NCBI RefSeq assembly: GCF_001428525.1
Contig: NZ_LMHW01000001.1
Coordinates: forward strand, 124,705 to 188,704
Source: Flavobacterium sp. Root186
Lineage (GTDB): Bacteria > Bacteroidota > Bacteroidia > Flavobacteriales > Flavobacteriaceae
DNA length: 64,000 bases
Direction of reading: 5' to 3'
Both the position numbers and the translations under genes were made by a program. Below are positions 61,101 to 64,000 of this stretch, piece after piece (position 1 is the first letter of the stretch; each line of letters begins with the position of its first letter). The notes below the pieces were generated by a model that was not told the DNA's origin, did not search any database, and worked only from the letters and a program-made list of their open reading frames with translations.

Positions 61101-62702
61101 CTATTCCTCATACATTTCCATCCAAAGACGTGTTTCCTCAAGATCGAGTTCTTTTTCTATTTTACGAAAAATCTCCTCGTTTACTGAACCCGCTTTATGC
61201 ATAACTTCGAGTTTGCCGCGTTCTACATTCAAAAGATCAATTTGAATTTTGGTAAAATCATTAAAAATTTCATTTCCAAATACTTTTCCGTTTCCAAAAA
61301 AATTCGCCGGAAGTTCTGTCTTCTGCAAACGATTAAATTTTACTTCATATTTACTTTTAATATTATGCAACAATTCATCATCAAGCAATGAAAGATTATC
61401 TTCGATATGCGCTATAGTTTCAGAAACAATAATATTTCGAACATCATATTCCTCTGCCAAAATTGAATATCGCACAATTTTAAGCTTTTTAATAAGCCAT
61501 GGAAGCGTAAGCCCCTGAATTACCAAAGTGGAAAGAATGACACAAAAAACCAAATAAATAATCAGATTACGAAGCGGAAATTCTTCGGTTTTATTCAGCA
61601 TTAATGGAAGTGCCAAAGCCGCAGCCATCGAAACCACGCCGCGCATTCCCGACCATCCAAAAACAATCATGTTTCGATAATCAAATTCTTCTTTCATTCG
61701 GATTTTTTTACTGAGCATCCTCGGAATCATTGTGGCCGGAACTACCCATAGAAAACGAACAACGATCACAACAATACTAATTACAGCTCCCCAAATGAAT
61801 AGCGAATCTCCAGAATAATTACTGATTCCTTCAATAATCTGTCGCAGCTGCAATCCAATTAAAATGAAGATTAAACCGTTTAGAATATTACTTAAAACAT
61901 CCCATATTGTATTGGTCATGATTCTGCTTTCATGCGAAAAAATAGTACCTGATCTTGCAGCCAAAAAAAGTCCGGTAGCTACTACAGCCAAAACTCCCGA
62001 GCCATGAAAATGCTCGGCAATCAGATAAGATGAAAAGGGTGTCAATAACGTAAGTGTTACCTCAATAATATCATCGCAAACAAATCTTTTGTGGATATAA
62101 TACATTATAAAACCAACAGCCAAACCTATTGCAATTCCTAAAACCGACATCAAAACAAAATTTAGTCCTGCCTGCCACAAAACGAAATTTCCTGCTGTAA
62201 TTGCAGTTAAAGCATATTTATACGCCACAAGACCGCTGGCATCGTTCACCAAACTCTCCCCTTCAAGAATGGCAATTAATCTTGGGTGCAGACCTAAGCC
62301 TTTAGTTATGGATGTTGCAGAAACTGCATCGGGAGGCGAAACAATAGCTCCAAGCAAAAAAGCTAACGGCCAGGAAATATCATCTATAAGCCAGTGTGCA
62401 ACTACAGCAACCAATCCGGTTGTAAAAAAAACCAAACCAACAGCTGCCAAGGTTATCGGGCGGATTGTCTGCTTAAAATCAGACCAGCTTGTATGCCATG
62501 CGGCGTGATATAAAAGCGGCGGCAGGAAAATGATAAAAACAACTTCAGGACTCAGCGCAATAACCGGAAGTCCCGGAACAACACTAATAATTACACCGCA
62601 AAGTACCAGTACAATTGGTATTGGAAAATTATATCTTTTACTTACTAAACTAAGAAAAGCTACGCCAAAAAGTAACATTATAATTACTGTGATATTTTCC
62701 AT
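61101..62702 (-). CDS. CPA1-family Na+/H+ antiporter
   Basis: 533 aa, about 12 membrane segments. The family motifs are visible: FLPPLLYHAAWHTSWSDF, LGAIVSPPDAVSATSI (ion site in the SPPDA region), LEGESLVNDASGLVAYKYAL (ND motif) and MIVFGWSGMRGVVSMAAALA. The C-terminal roughly 120 residues form a soluble helical tail. It exchanges Na+ or K+ for H+ at the inner membrane. Convergent with the FAD/Rieske gene. Confidence 0.95.
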   Translation of the reverse strand: MENITVIIMLLFGVAFLSLVSKRYNFPIPIVLVLCGVIISVVPGLPVIALSPEVVFIIFLPPLLYHAAWHTSWSDFKQTIRPITLAAVGLVFFTTGLVAVVAHWLIDDISWPLAFLLGAIVSPPDAVSATSITKGLGLHPRLIAILEGESLVNDASGLVAYKYALTAITAGNFVLWQAGLNFVLMSVLGIAIGLAVGFIMYYIHKRFVCDDIIEVTLTLLTPFSSYLIAEHFHGSGVLAVVATGLFLAARSGTIFSHESRIMTNTIWDVLSNILNGLIFILIGLQLRQIIEGISNYSGDSLFIWGAVISIVVIVVRFLWVVPATMIPRMLSKKIRMKEEFDYRNMIVFGWSGMRGVVSMAAALALPLMLNKTEEFPLRNLIIYLVFCVILSTLVIQGLTLPWLIKKLKIVRYSILAEEYDVRNIIVSETIAHIEDNLSLLDDELLHNIKSKYEVKFNRLQKTELPANFFGNGKVFGNEIFNDFTKIQIDLLNVERGKLEVMHKAGSVNEEIFRKIEKELDLEETRLWMEMYEE

Positions 62703-62945
62703 TTACTGCGGGTATTTATTTGTTTTGGATGATAATTTGTGGCTACTAAATTAATATTTTATGATAATTAAATTAGAATATCACCGAAAAAATTACAGCT
62801 TACTATTCATACAAATATCAAAAATAATTACTTAAAAAGATGACGTTTTATCCACTCAAATAGTTAAAAACAACGATTCAAATTCCATTTAACATATTCT
62901 GTTTTAAATGATAGAAAAAATTTAAAAATGGTCAGTTTTAATTTA

Positions 62946-62953
62946 TACATTTG
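62946..62953 (+). promoter_or_regulatory. -7 element of the TonB-receptor gene
   Basis: TACATTTG matches TAnnTTTG, 52 nt before the ATG. No clear -33 partner. The rest of 62703-62945 is AT-rich with no gene. Confidence 0.45.
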
Positions 62954-63005
62954 AACTGTTTTTATTTAGTCTAAATAATATGAATTAAAATCAACCATTA
63001 AAACC

Positions 63006-64000
63006 ATGAATCTTAAAAATCAAAGAATTACCAAATTCGCATTATTACTATACCTGTTCTTTTCGGCACTGATCGTTCAGGCACAGCAAAATAATGGAAA
63101 AATAAAAGGAACAATCACAACATCAGATGGTGATCCTGCATCGTTTGTAAATGTAATTTTAAAAAATACAAAATTCGGTGTCTTTACCAATGAAGACGGT
63201 ATTTTTGAATTTAATAGAATAAAACCGGGAACTTATACGGCTCAAATTTCTCTTACCGGATATGAAACCCTTGAAGAACAAGTTACCGTTACAGAAAACA
63301 CCACTACTCCACTCAACTTACAATTGAAAGTTTCTAATAAAGAACTTCAGGAAGTAATTATAACCAATGATAAAAAGAAAATATCTTCTAAGGAAAGTGT
63401 TTACGTAGCCAGAATGCCGCTTAAAAACTTAGAAAATCCGCAAGTATATTCGGTTATAAATTCAAAAATAATCGAACAGCAGGTTTTAACGAATTTTGAT
63501 GATGCCTTAAAAAGTGCAGCCGGAGTTGTTTCGGGAGGATCTGAACCTGGTGTAAGATCGTATTCCTATTTAAGAGGATTTGACGATCAGGCTTTTTACA
63601 GAGATGGAAAAATGCTTGGAAACTGGACCGAAAATGATATGGCAAATATCGAAAATATTGAAGTGATTAAAGGGCCGTCTGGAACTCTATTTGGCGGACA
63701 TGGACGTGCAAACTACGGCGGAATCATTAACCGCATCACTAAAAAACCATACGCAGCTTTTGGCGGAAACATTAACTACATCACAGGCAGTTACGGTTAT
63801 AATCGTTTAACAGCTGATATTAATAGTCCGTTAAGTAAAGACTCTACATTTTTAGGCCGAGTAAATACAGCTTACAGAAAAGAAAAAAGTTTTCAGGATT
63901 ACGGCTGGGCCGAAAGTTTTTTTGTCGCACCGGCTTTTACATACAAAGCAAGCGACAGACTTCAGTTTATTGTTGAAGCTGATATTTATAAAATCAACGG
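63006..64000 (+). CDS. TonB-dependent receptor, siderophore type, N-terminal part
   Basis: The gene runs off the window after about 331 codons. Signal peptide ending IVQAQ, then a CarboxypepD_reg-like domain (GKIKGTITTSDGDPASFVNV, FTNEDGIFEFNRIKPGTY), then the plug domain with EVIITND, SYLRGFDDQAFYRDGKM and the NIENIEVIKGPSGTLFGGHG motif. The plug pattern (FDDALKSAAGVVSGG) is closest to ferrichrome/FhuA-like siderophore receptors. It imports ferric siderophores across the outer membrane with TonB energy. Confidence 0.93.
   Translation, partial: MNLKNQRITKFALLLYLFFSALIVQAQQNNGKIKGTITTSDGDPASFVNVILKNTKFGVFTNEDGIFEFNRIKPGTYTAQISLTGYETLEEQVTVTENTTTPLNLQLKVSNKELQEVIITNDKKKISSKESVYVARMPLKNLENPQVYSVINSKIIEQQVLTNFDDALKSAAGVVSGGSEPGVRSYSYLRGFDDQAFYRDGKMLGNWTENDMANIENIEVIKGPSGTLFGGHGRANYGGIINRITKKPYAAFGGNINYITGSYGYNRLTADINSPLSKDSTFLGRVNTAYRKEKSFQDYGWAESFFVAPAFTYKASDRLQFIVEADIYKIN

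Overview
The window looks like a chromosomal segment of a Flavobacterium-like member of the Bacteroidota. The reasons are low G+C, promoters with the TAnnTTTG -7 element, almost no Shine-Dalgarno sequences, a giant SprB-repeat adhesin with a type IX secretion C-terminal sorting domain, TPR-type sensor kinases, a TonB-dependent receptor, and families of hairpin-forming intergenic repeats. No tRNA, rRNA, CRISPR array, transposase or replication origin was seen.

Layout. 1-3.0 kb: a TPR sensor kinase (cut by the edge), a small lipoprotein and a divergent response regulator around a palindromic operator. 3.1-9.1 kb: sulfur metabolism, with a metNIQ methionine importer behind a Cys/Met/Trp-bearing leader ORF and terminator, then a PLP desulfurase-like enzyme and a TlpA-type thioredoxin behind a SAM-I riboswitch. 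9.4-23 kb: accessory redox and detoxification genes (nitronate monooxygenase-like, SDRs, tautomerase, YceI, DoxX, cupin, alpha/beta hydrolases) with Crp/Fnr, AraC and LytTR/LytS regulators. Three of these promoters share one tandem-repeat operator. 23.3-27.3 kb: a KaiC-KaiB-KaiB-PAS kinase-receiver operon.

27.4-32.7 kb: the most interesting locus. It is an AT-rich, tightly overlapping four-gene operon encoding a DNA cytosine-5 methyltransferase, an 818-residue protein with two GHKL ATPase modules, a divergent receiver protein and a putative caspase/CHAT-like cysteine protease. Gene debris lies at both borders, including a 12-codon 3' remnant of the neighbouring aspartic protease gene. I infer a defence or genome-surveillance system in which modification status, a phosphorelay-like switch and a protease effector are coupled. 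I know of no named system with this exact composition.

33-44 kb: an aspartic protease, a Gly/Tyr-rich lipoprotein, OsmC, an esterase, OxyR (Cys199/Cys208 conserved), a siderophore-interacting reductase, AraC, MarR and HxlR regulators, GNAT, and a two-gene pair related to DUF6934. 45.4-57.9 kb: a surface cluster with a phage-collar-like protein, a periplasmic-binding-fold protein without signal peptide, a 3260-residue adhesin with about 24 SprB repeats, and an outer-membrane barrel protein. 58-64 kb: small lipoproteins, a DUF6766-like membrane protein, a FAD/Rieske oxidoreductase, a Na+/H+ antiporter and the start of a TonB-dependent receptor.
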